Source of the DNA: Ectobius pallidus
Taxonomy: Eukaryota > Arthropoda > Insecta > Blattodea > Ectobiidae
DNA: 64,000 bases
Reading direction: 5' to 3'
Assembly (NCBI GenBank): GCA_964059195.1
Contig: CAXKWD010000005.1
Span: forward strand, 41,803,825 to 41,867,824
In this document: positions 34,340-47,706 of the stretch, one piece after another
Layout: every line of letters begins with the position of its first letter
Position numbering within the stretch: position 1 is the first letter of the stretch
The notes under the pieces: generated by a model
Told to the model about the DNA's origin: nothing
Database searches by the model: none
The model's input: only the letters and a program-made list of their open reading frames with translations
Position numbers and translations under genes: made by a program

Positions 34340-35160
34340 CCCTAGTTTGATATACTGAGAACTGGTCGTACGGAATCTTCATTGAAATCAAATCTGATAT
34401 TTAACAACTATCAGGAAAGAAATTTATCAATAAATAGGCGAAAAAGTTTATGACGTTAATAAATTTCCAATAGTTACTGATGGATACATCAAACTGTTCA
34501 GACGTTATACATTTGATTTTGATATAACAATTCATTTTGTTGTTTTTTTTTTGTATTGGCATACCTGATCAGGAACAATAATAATTTTAAATCTGTACTA
34601 ACTATATAACGAACTTCAACTTTTGGTAGGACGTTTTGGTTTTGTTTCTCTTTTTTCCCGTCGTATTATTATGTAAGTTTGATAAGGAAAACAAATTATC
34701 TAGTCTAAATTATTTGCTAATCGCGATTTAAACCGGGTCTAGGGTGATCGACAGAAATTTATATTGTTGGTCTTCTGGAAAACAGATATGTTCCCTGTGT
34801 TATCCCCTTGATGCTACATATTAATAGAAATAATTATTATACAGTGCGCCAGGGAACTTTCTCCGCAGCTGCTACTCACTGGAGATGATTCTAGCAACAC
34901 CAGTTATATTGGCAGCAGTATTCAGGCAGGCAGGCAGGCACTTTTATCAAAGGGTGTTTTGTCTTGCAACCATCAGTGCATATTACTAATCAGTGCATAT
35001 TGTAGTGTGCAAGCATGTAGACCGAATATTGTGTACACAATTGACGGTTTGTTCTCATAAAAACTCGTGCTGCCTCGATGAATAGTGAAGGCTTATGTAG
35101 TTCATTGTTTGTTCGTTGTTAGCTGAACAAGAGCCAATTTTAATGATATTTTCGATACAT
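34340..35160. other. Unassigned DNA
   Basis: A short (GCAG)n run lies near 34924-34940. I see no gene. Confidence 0.4.
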
Positions 35161-35501
35161 TTACTACGTTTTCATGCAGAATTCAGATCTATCTGAGTCT
35201 CAAGGTCAATCCCCCTAAAAAGTAGGATCGGATCGGACTGGGATCGTATGCAAACGCCATGAAAACACTACCAAGTATTCAGTTCGATCTAAATACGCTA
35301 ATCAGACATTTAATTGGTCCTCAATGTCCTCGCGATGTTCTCGTGTATGGCAAGCAGGGTTTCATTGGTCGTGGAATGTCGGGCTAGCGCATTCTGTGGA
35401 TTCTCTCGGAAACGTTTTCAATATCGGTTCGAAAGTTTTGCATGAAAACGGGATCATATTGGAACTTAGATCGATCTGAAATCTGCATGAAAAAGTAGTA
35501 A
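35161..35501. mobile_element. MITE, 341 bp
   Basis: The terminal inverted repeat is TTACTACGTTTTCATGCAGA on the left and TTACTACTTTTTCATGCAGA inverted on the right. Similarity continues through TTCAGATC and ATCT. No open frame matches a transposase. Confidence 0.8.
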
Positions 35502-36955
35502 TTGTAAATACAATTTTCTTATTAAACATTGGGATCGAATTACTGAGACTGTTTTTCATGAGGTAAGATTAGTTTTCATTATGCTTTGTATTTCAACTAC
35601 AGAATGCGGTCATTAATTTCATACATGCAGTAAGTCTTTTTGCATTTACGAGCATTACTATATAGTGTTTGGGTTTCAGTGATATCTCGTAGGCCTAACG
35701 TCGCGTTGCTACATCTCCATTGCAACAATCTTAAGTTTACAGGGAAACGGTAAGAATAACTGATGACCGTTTTCTGTAGGTCTACTTGTTAATAGTATGA
35801 CCTATTCTGTAATTTACCGGGTTTCTCGTATTATTGTTTATATATGTGACACACTGCCATCTCTTTTCATTACGTCAGTTGGACGTCTTGTCCATGGCGT
35901 GCAAACCCTTAACACATTTTACGCTATTGCGTTGTATTTTGAGCCCTTAGACCATAAGTTCCTTGCATAAAAATGTTTATCTCAATGCACTTTACAATCC
36001 CTAGAATTTTGTTGGTTTAATTCTGGGACATTCTGTATTTCAATTATTCTAAGTGGCCAACTAGCGAGTCTATAACTTTGTGCTCTGGAACCTATTTTGT
36101 GCATAATTCAGTTAGAGATCAACATGAAGCATATCAAGTGATATGCAAGAAACTATTTTCTTTTTTATTCTCATGGTAAATAACTAGTTAAATGTTCTTA
36201 TTCATAAAAGATTTAATAAATTTACTTTTTTAAAAAGCAATATTGGTTTTCAATATGCCATCAGAATATTTTGGGATCAGCTGTCAATAATACCACGGCA
36301 TTAGTGTTTGTCTTCACTCCTGTCAGTATCTCAACTGGAAATCATCCGTCAGGAATGTTTCAAAGGCAGCCAGTCAGCCACAGTAGCTGATATGTACTTT
36401 TCAGTAATATCCTTGGGATTCACACACATGAATTCTGTGGTATCTAAAAACACTTCTAAGGGATATAAAGAATTAAAATACCTGATTTACTCTTAACAGG
36501 CTTTTTGGTCCAATTTTTTAGGCGTTCTACTTGAAAAATCGGCATTTTGTGGGGAGAGACCAAAAAAGACTTTTGTTGTGTTGAAAATAAAACCACTTTC
36601 ATATCCTTCCACATTAATATCGTTCAACCTATTGTTGTCTGGAATGGACGAGGCCAAGAAAGGACATAAAATAAACGCCAAATACACCCTATTATAAATG
36701 TTAACGAACAATACCGACATATTCGTTTTAAATATCGTTCAACCTGTAACAATCAGTTTCATATTACCCACAGCCAACCATTAAGTATTTTTATTCACCG
36801 AATTAAAAGCATTGGGTTCAAATCCCAGAAATGTTAGTGTCTAAAGATCTTGGCTTCTTGAGCTTAAATTCCCTACGGTTTGGTGGTTTATTACTTCCTC
36901 TGCCTGTACCATGGATACTACAGATAGAGGAAGTATTGTTTTCGACCCCCAAATT
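35502..36955. other. Unassigned DNA with a tRNA-like T-arm relic
   Basis: 36812-36828 reads TTGGGTTCAAATCCCAG, a perfect T-arm/B-box hairpin, but no A box or acceptor stem was found around it. It is probably a SINE fossil. Nothing else was recognised. Confidence 0.4.
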
Positions 36956-37640
36956 CTAAATTGAGTTTTTATCATAAATGCACGTTTTGGGGTCCCCTGG
37001 ATCCAAAAATAATATTTTCGGAAACATATATGGCTGTGTGTCTGTGTGAATGTGGGTCTGTGAACACCCTAGCTCCAGAACGGAAAATTGTATGAAAATA
37101 AATTTTGTATTTGTGCTATTACCTTCTGAGGATGATACACGAGACTGGCGACAAGTTTTTCTTATTTTTAAGAGGATTTTACATGAAAACACTTTAGTTT
37201 TTCACGATTTCCTCTAAAACGTCTCTTTCGATTTTTCTTTTAAATTTTGCAGATGGGTTGCTTCTACTGAGCTAAAACTTTTATTTGAAACATTTTCTCG
37301 TCAAAATACTCTGAAGGGTAGTTATAAGCCATCCACTATGAATACGCCCTCTTTGCAGTACGGAAAATCGCACGAAAACCAAATTTTGTATTTGGGGATG
37401 TGACACGAAGATTGGTGACGACTTTCTCTTATTTTTAAAGGGACTTTCCATGAAAACATTTCGTTTGTCACGATTTTCTCGAAAACAGCTCATACGATTT
37501 TGTTTAAATTGTACACAAGTAAAGAGTAAAGGAAATTACGTGAGTGCTTAAACCAGATTTTATTTGCGTTATGTATCCTTCGGGGATGCGATACGATGTG
37601 GTAACGACATTTACACGGAGAGAATGTCATGCATAAAATA
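36956..37640. repeat. Diverged tandem repeat, unit about 270-285 bp
   Basis: Blocks AAATTTTGTATTTG, CTTATTTTTAA and CATGAAAACA...CACGATTT recur at 37100-37205 and 37383-37480, with a third partial unit from about 37560. The unit opens after a TGTGTGTCTGTGTG run, resembling the Rep1 layout. Confidence 0.65.
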
Positions 37641-37863
37641 GTATACTAAGAGGCAAACTTTATTTGGGCAGAGGAAGTTACGTGATTTTCACATCAGATT
37701 TGTATACAAGTAAATGCGAGCGGGTCTCATTTGTGGCAGCACAAAGAAGTCGCATCTCACTATACTTTTGATTGTTTATGCTTTCTTTCTTAAATTCTAT
37801 TTGTATCTTAAAACACGTTGTAGCAAATTTAACTCAATTTTTCATATAAATGTATCCTTTATT

Positions 37864-37945
37864 AAGAGCCAGTATGATACTTTATAAGATTGTGTGGGGA
37901 CGGGAAAATGTCTGTCCATCTGTCCGTCCGTTCGTTCGTGCGTCT
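37864..37945 (+). mobile_element. Rep1 copy 3, 5' fragment
   Basis: TTTATT (37858-37863) is followed by AAGAGCCAGTATGATACTTT and the GTCTGTCC run, as in the other Rep1 copies. It stops where a MITE begins. Confidence 0.82.
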
Positions 37946-38130
37946 GGTAACCTAGGTCACAATTGTAGTTTGGTCAAATAAATGATTTTGGTCAATTATG
38001 TTTTCATTAAGGATTTTATTCTTATTCTTATAAATTTGAAAGCTTTCCAATATATTAAGTCTAATACCCTTATTACAGATATTTATTTATTTATTTATTT
38101 GACCTAACTACATCTGTGACCTAGGTTACC
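37946..38130. mobile_element. MITE, 185 bp
   Basis: GGTAACCTAGGTCACA at the left end and its inverse at the right. Similarity extends about 35 bp inward through TGTAGTT and GGTCAAATAAAT. It ends the Rep1 fragment, so it inserted there or marks a deletion point. Confidence 0.85.
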
Positions 38131-39090
38131 AAATAACAAACATATAAACAACATTATTTCAGAAGAATTGTGGTGTTCAATACAACTCATCAGAACTGAA
38201 GATGGCGCATCAAATACGCCGAAATGCATTTTATATTTAAATAATGACGCATATTGGTTCCACACAGAAGAATCCAGCTTTCATCTACTTCTTTATATGC
38301 TGTTTTTGAGTGGATTAAGATAAGTTGTGTGTTAAGGGTTAAGGCGGAACTTTATTAAATATTTAATATTATAACCATTATCTGATGAAAATGAAATATT
38401 TTAATTATAGTTCAAGTAAGCATTGAACGGATTGTTGGAACGGCAATAATAAAATTGCTTTATTCCTCTCTTGTATTTGAGTGACTTCACTGTTAGATAC
38501 AGATATTAGCTGTGTTCTTTGTGCTCGAGATCTTGAACTTTAATATGAATTTGTCTGTGGAGTAAGAAAACATCTTTCAATAAATGCATTAAAAAATTCA
38601 CTTTAAAGGTTTTCTTACTAACAGTTTTCTTAATAAAAGTCGCATATATGGACGCTAAACGGGTGTTTGTTTGAACACCGCGCAAATTCTACAAAAGGTT
38701 TGAGTGTGACGAGTCATCAAGCACGGCGAATTAGGGACGACGTTTCTCGCCCGAGGCAGTAAAGGAAGAATGTGCCTGGACTCCGCTAGTGTCGCCCTTT
38801 ATCCGAGCAGTGAACAAACAGAAGTATGTCGTCTGTCCCGAAAAAATCTAGTTGTAATATTTATTTATTGCAGAAAGCTGTGTTCATGAGTAAAATTAAA
38901 GAAATAAGTCCCGCAAACGAACTATGTTAACAATAATTCCGTTTAAGCAACGAACAATGTTTCCTAACAAACTACTTTAAGAAAGGATGCATAACCTCAA
39001 AATTAAAAATCAAATATCTACCAGCTTCTACCAGCCTGTTACAGATTTCGATTATCTTCACTATTTATTTTCATAAAGTTTATACAAAGA
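38131..39090. other. Unassigned DNA
   Basis: AAGATGGCGC...CGAAATGC near 38200 recalls the ends of some retroelements but is too short to name. Confidence 0.35.
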
Positions 39091-39480
39091 CTAGCTTAAA
39101 AGGCCCGGTGTCGCCTGGGTTTTTTATTTTGTAATTGGAAATTAACTTATGAAGGCCTTTAGATTTTTAAATTCTAGGTCCTTATATAGGTATTTATAAT
39201 GTGAAGTAGGAAGAACGACTTATCACACTCAAACTATTCCCTAAGAAAATGCTTGATATAGGTTTTATGGCTCATAGAGGATGTAGAATTTTGCATCCCA
39301 TCGCTTGTACAGTACACAGCAAGCCTGGTAGGGGTTTAAAAAAGAGGAAACAGAAATTCCGGTAACATAAAATTGTATTATCGTGGCTGAAAATTTTGTT
39401 TCTCACTCTCATGTTACCATAAAACCGTTTTGGGAATGAAATTAAACATAAATACAATATCACTTTCATACATCTCTTCT
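39091..39480 (-). mobile_element. Helitron-like copy 3
   Basis: The minus-strand 3' end is CTAG at 39094-39091 with T next to it, and a hairpin CCCAGgcgacaCCGGG at 39104-39119. The body is collinear with 19978-20415, including TTTGAGTGTGATAAG and CATGAGAGTGAGAAACAAAA. This copy is uninterrupted where copy 2 is split by the LINE. Confidence 0.75.
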
Positions 39481-39485
39481 CAAAA

Positions 39486-39672
39486 CATATTACCTTACCT
39501 CTTATTGTTTTCTCTATTTCCAGGTTAGAGGAATTTATGTGACTGCATTATTTTCGTGGATTTCATTCTATGATATAATAATATATATATATAAAGTATT
39601 ACCATACCTCGTATTGTTTTCTCTATGTCCAGGGTAAAGAAAGTTATGTGACTGCATTATTTTCGTGGATAT
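39486..39672. repeat. Tandem duplication, period about 111 bp
   Basis: Two units share TTACC-TACCTC-TATTGTTTTCTC, TTATGTGACTGCATTATTTT and CGTGGA. Confidence 0.75.
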
Positions 39673-39937
39673 TTGTCAAATTTATTCTACTTTCATTTTT
39701 TTTCCAAACCCATCTGAGACCCACTGGCAACAATATGTTTTAATGTCAAATGTGATTTGGATTCGATAATTCTGTGTAAAAAGGGATTAAGTATTCTCAA
39801 AAGCATTTGCTTTCTGGCATTTAAAATAAAAAATTTTCAAAATCCTTTCTTAGTGAGCACCTACATTATGAAACGAAGGTACTGTCAAAATTCCAAGTCT
39901 CTACCTGTTATAGTTTAGGCAGTACGTTGATTCTCTG

Positions 39938-39989
39938 TCAGTCAGTCAGTCAGTCAGTCATTCATTCAGTCAGTCATTCAGTCAGTCAG
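39938..39989. repeat. (CAGT)n microsatellite
   Basis: About a dozen CAGT units with two CATT variants. Confidence 0.9.
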
Positions 39990-41429
39990 GGCAAAGCCTC
40001 TTATATATATAGAGATGTCTGGCCGTGTAAAGTGTGTACAGTTTTCTTACACTTAGTTGCACACATTCAGTTGTATTATGCAGAAATTATTAACACTTTT
40101 CCCCTAGGTTGTGTATATTCCTGGCATAGATGTTACACCAGGATTATTATCAGTAACACAGTAATTGTTTTAAAAAATGTCACGTACAATATGGGAAATA
40201 TCATTCACTGAAAATTACTGTTTTATTGAGAAGGATAAAGCACAAACAAATCCGTTGGTTTCGTGCTATTTTTAAAATTAATAAGTGACAGTGAGTTGAT
40301 GCAATTTCAACAAGCTGTGACAGCAATCAATCTGATTGCGTGTTGGAACTTCCACATCAATCTGGCGCTCGCTCAGGTGATGAATTGATGGGCGTATCCT
40401 ACGAATTCAACTCTGTGACCCAACAACAGAGAGATTCTATCGTACTTTCTTACTACGATGCCTTAATTGCACAATAGCAGATGACTTTCAATTTCAGCTT
40501 ACATGTCATATTTCAGACTGTGGAAAATAAGTAAATGTAAATAAGTAAATGTAAGCTGTGTAAGTAAACATTTGAGAAATAGAGTCATAAGGGGTTGATG
40601 CAGATTTTTCTGGGGATAAAATTGGAACCCATAGTAGATCGAGGTCTGAACTGGATCCTAAGATCTGCCGGTAGATCAGGCCTGACGTATACCTCGGAGC
40701 AACTGATCTATGCAGTGGCGAAGAGAGATGATAGTATTTGGTTGTACTGAGTGATCAGAGTTCATAAAACGGATAGGTATCGTTTAATACGAATTACTTA
40801 TATTGTAATACCACAAATAATAATAAATATAATAATAATAATAATATGTACAGTAATAATAAAGAAAAGTTCAAGGAGCTGGTTACTAACATTACTGTAC
40901 GGCCTGACCTAAATCAAACCGAATGATGGAAATTATACGCCCAACCACTTGCTCGGTATAAGACACAGAAATAGCCTGCTTACCCGCAATTTAGTACCCG
41001 TAGAATGCTGGGAGACTTATGTGCTTAGTACGCTCTACAGCATCCTTTAGTTAGACCTTTATACTTATGGCTACACTAGGCTGAGTGATTTGGTAACTTC
41101 AGCTATGGTGATTCGTCTTTATGCTCGTATAAAATATCTCAAGTTTTGTTATGATTGTTATCAGCAAGTTTTTCTCTGTTTAATCCAAAGGATTTTCCTC
41201 TTTGAAAATTGTTATCGGATTGCTGAGCTTATCATGCCTAACTTAACGCTTCGCCCCTGAGAAGTGTAGCATATTTGCCTTGCTTTACTAACGTCCATTA
41301 AGTCCGTTGAGGGATTTACTGCTCTAATTCCGCCTTACACTATCAATAAAATAAGTAGGCCTACATATAAAATCAGAGGTACTGCATAGTAGCTTATTAC
41401 TATGTTAACTGAACATAAATTTTGTTTTA
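39990..41429. other. Unassigned DNA
   Basis: Imperfect ATA-rich runs near 40810-40860; nothing else recognised. Confidence 0.4.
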
Positions 41430-42945
41430 ATACATGCTCAACAGAACAGCTGCTTGTCGGAATGTTAACACGCCGGAATGTAGCACTTTGCCAACCTAGG
41501 TCAGTAAGTAATTTTACCGTACTAGGCCGGCAAAGTCGTCATTGCAACTGAAAAATCCAGATAGCAGTGACCAGTCATACAAACCGTAACAGGGAATGAA
41601 ACAAAATACTTGACCATAAAACAACAAATATAAGGCAACATTGTTTCTTTACATTAATCAGAGACTTGGCCATGTTTTTTGTTTACAAAACTTAAAATAT
41701 AACAACAAATATAGGCCTAAGACAAAAAAGCTATATTATTCATAAGAAACCGCACTGTCAACTTGCCTACATCTGCATTTGTTATTGATTCATAGCATAG
41801 GATTCATGTGGCTGTGAGAATATGGCGTCAACAAACGGCTGACTATGTCTTTTACAATTAATTCTACAGTATTTTTTATTTCTTTTCATATAATTTACAG
41901 AGCTTTTACTTTAAAATATTGTATGCACCTCGTACGCAAAAGCTTTAGCGGACTCATCGAATATTTCGTCCACTAAAGCGTTTTTTTTTTTTTGCGCACT
42001 TGATACATAAATAGCTATTATCTATAATCTAATAAGAATATTTACATCAGGCCTAGGAATTTAAATAGTACATTATGCAACGACATTTAAAATACAAGTA
42101 TGTTTATGAAACAAGATTACGAGTCTCTTAATTATCAATATAGGCAAGTATTGTTCGACCATAACTTTAAATGTCTTAAATTTCTTTCTTTCTTTATTTA
42201 TTTATTTATTTATTTATTTACCATAGTTTTACTTCTCCCTTCTAGAGAAGTTTAAGCGACCTTAGAGGGCAGCAACCTGTCGGGAGAGATTATCTATGGA
42301 TCACATACATACTTTTCTGATAAGACAAGGACATTAAGGGCCTCCCAGGATGAGTGATCAGCCCAATGCCAGGGCTAATTCCGAGACAACACGAACACAT
42401 AAGGCGAGACAGACCATTCACACACAATTCACTCTTAACAAGACGTGGGTAACTTGTCCCGACCAGGATTCGAACTTGGGACTGCTGCGTGAGAGAAGCG
42501 AACGCATCCTCTATGTCACAGAGGTGGACATATCTAAGTTTTGAGTTTTTATAATACCACGCAATTGATAAACCAAACGACTCGCACGATCAGCTGTTAG
42601 CAGTTAAAGTCTTTTGCGATAGTTGGCAGGCGACAAGGGAAGCAGTCGGCAGGACTTCTCTAGACGTTTTAATCTCAAGCAACGCACGTTAAAACATATG
42701 AAATGAACTGAATTTAGTATCCCAATGTTGAATTTAGCATGCTATTAAAATTAACATCAACAGTATAGATTTTATTTTAAATGTAGGTTGTTTAATGTGC
42801 AGTTTCAATTGTTGCTTATAAGGCTTGATATTGTTCCGTGTACGGTATTAAACGATAGTTGACAATAGTGTTATAATTAAATTTTATACTTCAATGGATA
42901 TAATTATGATACTATTACGTTACATATAATAAGTAAAAGAAGACA
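41430..42945 (+). mobile_element. Unclassified repeat Rep2, copy 1, interrupted by SINE B
   Basis: It is collinear with 53350-55085 in blocks: CAGCTGCTTGTC, ATAAAACAACAAAT, CAACAAACGGCTGACTATG, CATATAATTTACAGAGCTTTTACT, ATTGTATGCACC, and after the SINE ATTTTATTTTAAAT and ATTCCGTGT-type sequence. A hairpin pairs TACGCAAAAGCTTTAGCGGAC (about 41935) with GTCCACTAAAGCG...GCGCAC. No protein was recognised. Confidence 0.72.
42180..42545 (-). mobile_element. tRNA-derived SINE, family B, copy 1
   Basis: On the minus strand an A-box-like TGTGACATAGAGG (plus 42508-42520) and B box AGTTCGAATCC (plus 42466-42476) head a body with GTGTTGTCTCGGA and GGCTGATCACTCATCC. It ends in an (AAAT)n/(AAAG)n tail at 42180-42220. 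It lies within Rep2, so it inserted later. Confidence 0.85.
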
Positions 42946-43584
42946 ACATCTGCATTTTAGCCATAAGACTTTTATTTTAACAGTTTTAAGAAATCTTAGT
43001 AATATTTATTACCAACTTATTGTTTGTACACAAGTTTTATATTTCTAGACTAGTAGCTTATGTTACTTATATTTTAGGCTAGACAGTAATAAGATAAGTT
43101 ACGTTTTTAAAGTAGATTAGGTTTCTACTGTTTCAAATTATAATTAAAAACAATTATATAGCTCAGTAGGAAAATAAAAATAATTTTAAAAAGAATAAAA
43201 ACACATCAACTTTTACAACATAATTTATTTGAAAATTAAAAAAATTAAAATTTCATTGATTAAAAGTACCAATTTGTATTGGGTGCAAGGCGGTTCGTGT
43301 GTTTTATTCTGTTCTGATTTTAGCTTCTCTTAATGAAGTTAACTATTCCCCACACGCACTACTGGTAGAGTTGGTTAATAACACGCCCTGATATCTGGTA
43401 ACTCATTCGATAATCGATTGTTCATACAAGAAAGTAATTAATTACATGTGTTTAATACATTAATTCATGGAATAGCTTTAAAACATTCCACTTGCGATTA
43501 AGAGCTTCGCACTCACGAATCTGCCGATAAACTCGCAATCTCTCGCGAGATTAACCTATTTTAAATTTTTAAGTAGGCACGTGC
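42946..43584. other. Unassigned AT-rich DNA
   Basis: Nothing recognised except a short TCTCGCGAGA palindrome near 43543. Confidence 0.4.
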
Positions 43585-43920
43585 TAACCGCTATTGCGTA
43601 GGGGATGCGATCCTTCTCCAGGTCGGAACAAGTTTCCTAGGTGGGTTTTTCCGGGGTTTTCTCACCTTTGAGACGAAAGTCAGGAAACTTTACACCCTCC
43701 TACTCCCCGGACATCTTCTGACCGTCATTATAAACTTCATCCATCCTCGCCTTGTTCGGAATGAGTGTGTGTGACTGGTGTGTATCGTCTTATGTGTAGG
43801 CTTACGTGTTGTCTCAGAGATGGCCCCGTCATTGGGCTGATCACTCATCCGGGGAGGTCCTCCATGTCCTTGACTAGTCAAAAAAGCATGTAAGTGATCC
43901 TTAGACAATCCTCCCCTGAC
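43585..43920 (+). mobile_element. SINE family B, copy 2
   Basis: The body matches 63670-64000: AACAAGTTTCCTAGG, TTTCCGGGG, CTCGCCTTGTTC, GTGTTGTCTCAGAGATGG, GGCTGATCACTCATCC, CTCCATGTCCTTG. The tRNA-like head is degraded (the B box has become AGGTCGGAAC). Confidence 0.82.
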
Positions 43921-45135
43921 GACTTGCGTTCCTATAAGGCTCGGGCGGCGTAAATGTACCTACAAGGGGAGGTAAAATTCGGGAAAAGAACAAGAAGTAG
44001 ACACGTGAACTTTTAAACGTAAACTTTATTTTTAATTGAAAAATATGCTAATTTTTACGCAACGTTATTATAGTCATTAATATGCTCGGTTTAAGAAACT
44101 AATAAATAATGAACATTTTCACATTACTTTATTACAGTTAGCTTACATATATGTCGATCGATACAAATTTGACTTCACTCCAGACATTATAGCTGTAAAG
44201 GTATTACTTTTCACACTATAGCAGTTGGAGAGAACCTCTTCACCAGGAATTTGCCTCACAAATTTCTTCCTTCTAGTTATATTCTCCTTCAAGAACCTTA
44301 CTTTTCCTCGCTCTGTACCATAAGCATATTCCGCTAAGAGACGAAGCAGTAATAACTACTTTTCCACATTCAGGTTGCTTTTTAAAACCCTCGTTATAAT
44401 ATTTATCAAGGGTAAACACGATTACGGTTCCTCTTCTTGGTTATTCACAACATCAGAGATTTAACTCAATAAACTCAAAGTTAAAGCATTCAAAATACTA
44501 CTAAGAACACTTTAATGATTTGAAAATTACATTAAGAAAAAGTAGATTTAGTACGTTTCATGTAAATGTATAAAACCTTCCCGTAGGATATACTCTGTAT
44601 GCAAAACAGCGTATTTACACAAACAGTGTTGTCAGGTTTATTTATAATTTACTCGCCAAAACATGCATGGTATAGTAACCCAAAGATTATCAAATAAATA
44701 AAATAAAATCACAATTTGTCAACATTGAAAAGAAAATGAGACATTTTTATAAGTTTTTTGTTCGACCTTAAGCCTGCTATAATAGGCTTATCATATGTGA
44801 CGTGACAGTAACTTCATGAAATAAATTAAAATACAGATTTTTCATTATAACTCTGGTGCGGTATCGACTAAAATAGAACACGGAACAATCTTGAAGCCTT
44901 GAGAATAGCAATTCAAACTGCATAATAAACAACCTGTATTTCAAGTAAAATCAATTCTATTCGTGAAAATCTTGATATTATACTCCATTGAGTTCATTTT
45001 GTATTTCAAATCCCCTTTGTTTGAGATTTAAACGATAAGAGAAACCCCGATTTCCGCGCAAGCCATCAGCTGTCATCTACTGAAAAAAGATTAGAACTAC
45101 GACAGCTTACTAACAGTTCATCGCCGAGGTCAGCC
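43921..45135. other. Unassigned DNA
   Basis: No gene or repeat boundary recognised. Confidence 0.4.
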
Positions 45136-45141
45136 GTTTCG

Positions 45142-45951
45142 TTGAATCTAAAAACTCAAAGCTTAAACATTAATTATGGTGGAACAAAAACAGACTTGCG
45201 ACTAAATACAGGAAGACCCTACCGACCACGCATGAGCGGCAGTAGCCAAGCAGCCGTTTGGCGACAGGGGGTTTATAATGTCCACTTGGGATTTCATGGT
45301 TATATTTTGACTGATGATGGTCTACGGTATTGCACATGTTGCATACAACACACAGCTGTTCATTTCATAAATATGGACAGGTACTTCTTTTCTGATATTT
45401 AGAATTAATTTAGAAGGCATAAGAGCACATTTTTAAAAATATTAATAACTTAATACAAATTAAATAATCTTAGAGCAAATTTATCAATTTTGTTGCAGTC
45501 TTTGGTTTGCTCAGCTGTCTTCATTAGAGCCGGCATAGGGGTTAACTGTTTGGCTAGAGCATCTATTTGTTGTTCTGTACTAGCAGAATTGATTACTTTT
45601 GTTACCTTTGCAATTAAGACTGCCTACCGTCGATGCTGTGTTGATCACGTTGATGTCGGTGAAGACCCTGCTGACGAGAAAAATGTTTACCACACTGATC
45701 ATATTTTTAGAAAATGTATCGTTAATTATATTTTAAAATTTTGGAGTTTGTGTTTATTTGGCTCATTTATACGAATTTTCATTAAGTTAAAATATCACAG
45801 AAACACTACTCGAGTAATAATTACCTATAAAACACTTGCACATCATTTTTTCCATAATCATGAACCAAATATGCTGACCTTCGCTTATTCGCACAGGTTG
45901 AAACCGAAAATGACAGTGAAAAGTCCCCAGTTAGCATACTACAAGCTTTAA
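45142..45951 (+). other. Unrecognised open frames around a GT-AG candidate intron
   Basis: An 86-codon frame (45142-45402) reads past a possible donor, GACAG|GTACTT near 45379. A possible acceptor, TTTTGTTGCAG, ends near 45498, and a 153-codon frame (45490-45951) follows. The two frames do not join in phase across that intron; the spliced phase hits a TAG within about 15 codons. I recognise no domain in either frame. The second is rich in Cys and hydrophobic residues. I keep it only as a region to compare with transcripts. Confidence 0.2.
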
Positions 45952-46199
45952 ATACTGTATGAAAGAAAGTGACGTGTTGCTTTGCCAATGCCATATCCGT
46001 GACCGGCACACACAAATTGTGTAAACTGGTTATACCTGTCCATGTTATGACATACAATAAAGGAAGGCGTAGGTAGGTTTTCAAATTTTTTTTTACTACA
46101 AGCTGATATATTATTCAAAAGCAAACTTCGGGTAACTCATATCTCATAAAGGCACAGCCAATGCCACCTATTAACAAGACAACATTCAATTTATTGTAA
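45952..46199. other. Unassigned DNA
   Basis: Nothing recognised. Confidence 0.4.
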
Positions 46200-46640
46200 G
46201 ATTAATTTCCATAGCATTCGTGGAGAAAAGAGCATTGAATGACTTTGACGAAACTCACTATCCGCGGGTTTTTTGGGCTAGGGAACTCGAATCTAGTGTC
46301 TATTTTCCCCTTGGGCATCGCACTTTAATCGTGAAATGTGCATCGAAACCGGGATTTTATTGTTTAATTAACAATTGTTTTAATTGTTTATGCATGATTA
46401 GGGCAAGGTTCATGAGTATGTGGTACGTTTTAATCGTTTCATTTCGAAATTTTATGCCCTTACGGAATTATTTATATTTGGCACGGAAAAACAATATAAT
46501 TAAGAATAAAATTATGAAATTCAGGAATTTTGTAAAAACGATGTAAGTGTTAATAAATATAACGTTGTAATGATTTTCCTAAATAAATTATTTTTTGAGT
46601 AAATAATCTCGGGCGAAGCTAAAGCTAAAAAGTTAATGCT
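46200..46640 (+). mobile_element. Helitron-like repeat, second family, copy 1
   Basis: It shares CTAGGGAACTCGAAT, TCTAATCGTG-like and GGCGAAGC blocks with 47400-47706. Its right end has GGCGAAGC but no clear CTRR terminus. Confidence 0.5.
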
Positions 46641-47029
46641 AGAGTTTTGTCGTAATTAGTATATACGAATTATATGTTTTTTAAATTTTTTATATTAAAG
46701 TTGCTTTAACTATTGAATCATATCGCGATATATGGTTATTATTTTCCATGTTATGAAAAGATTGTTCAGATAATTATATCTAATCAGTCAGAACAATAAT
46801 TCAGCATTTCCAAGAACGAAGTAGGCTACTGAGCCAAGAACATTTTCTTACAAGGTTACCACATGAGTCACTATTATGGACTAATTTTCTTATATGTCTT
46901 TATTGTTATGGTATCATAGAAAACAAATGAAAATAATTAATACGTAAATTACACATCCAACGAGTTAAAATGATTAATTGACTTCATTATTAAGTCATGC
47001 TCAAAACAAATTCATATCACAGCGACATC

Positions 47030-47706
47030 TAGAGGAAGTGTTTGTCTGTTTGTTTGTCTGTCTGTGCGCGATGCCCCGCAAAATCTGCTGCACGCAGAGA
47101 TCTGAAATGTTTAACATAGATGGACTGAAGGGTGACCAAATGCAGCTAGAAACCGGGTTTTTAATTTTCGTTCTCGTTCGCGAGTTTTGAGTGAAAAACT
47201 GGCAGAAAACATTATTTTTTTGGACTATCAAAGCATCAGTTTTCGGTAATACATTTTAATTGTCAACCAATTACAGGTGGCTTTGCCTTATTATTTTTTT
47301 CATAACTTGGAAATTAAAGCATCGCGATTTTTTCAATATATTCTGTGAGCTCACCCTGGCCGATTTGTTTGTTTATAATGTCAAACATCTGAAATTCTCA
47401 ACATAAACGGAAGAGGGATAATGAAAATAGACCTAAAAGGGCAAACATTAATCGATTTGGGCGGAACTTACTATGCATGGATATTCTGGGCCAGGGAATT
47501 CGAATTTGAGGTCGTTTTTCCCAAGCTGCGCCTTCTAATCGTGGACTGCGCTTCAAAGCAAGATTTTTAGCTCTTTCGTTATAATTATTAATCGTTTAAT
47601 TTATGAATCATTCACGTTTAAGTGTTAATAGATATGTTTTAATTAGTTTCTCTTATGTTTAAATTTTGAATTAATTATCGTGGGCGAAGCCGCGGACACC
47701 TGGTAG
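47030..47706 (+). mobile_element. Helitron-like repeat, second family, copy 2
   Basis: It starts near a TGTTTGTCTGTCTG run and ends GGGCGAAGCCGCGG...CTGGTAGT. The GGCGAAGCC mini-hairpin 10-15 nt from a CTRR-like terminus next to T suggests a decayed Helitron 3' end. Assignment is tentative. Confidence 0.5.

Noticed and set aside
45490..45951. 153-codon frame as a host exon
   Set aside because: The upstream frame does not join in phase across the candidate intron and no domain is recognised; kept only as a low-confidence region.
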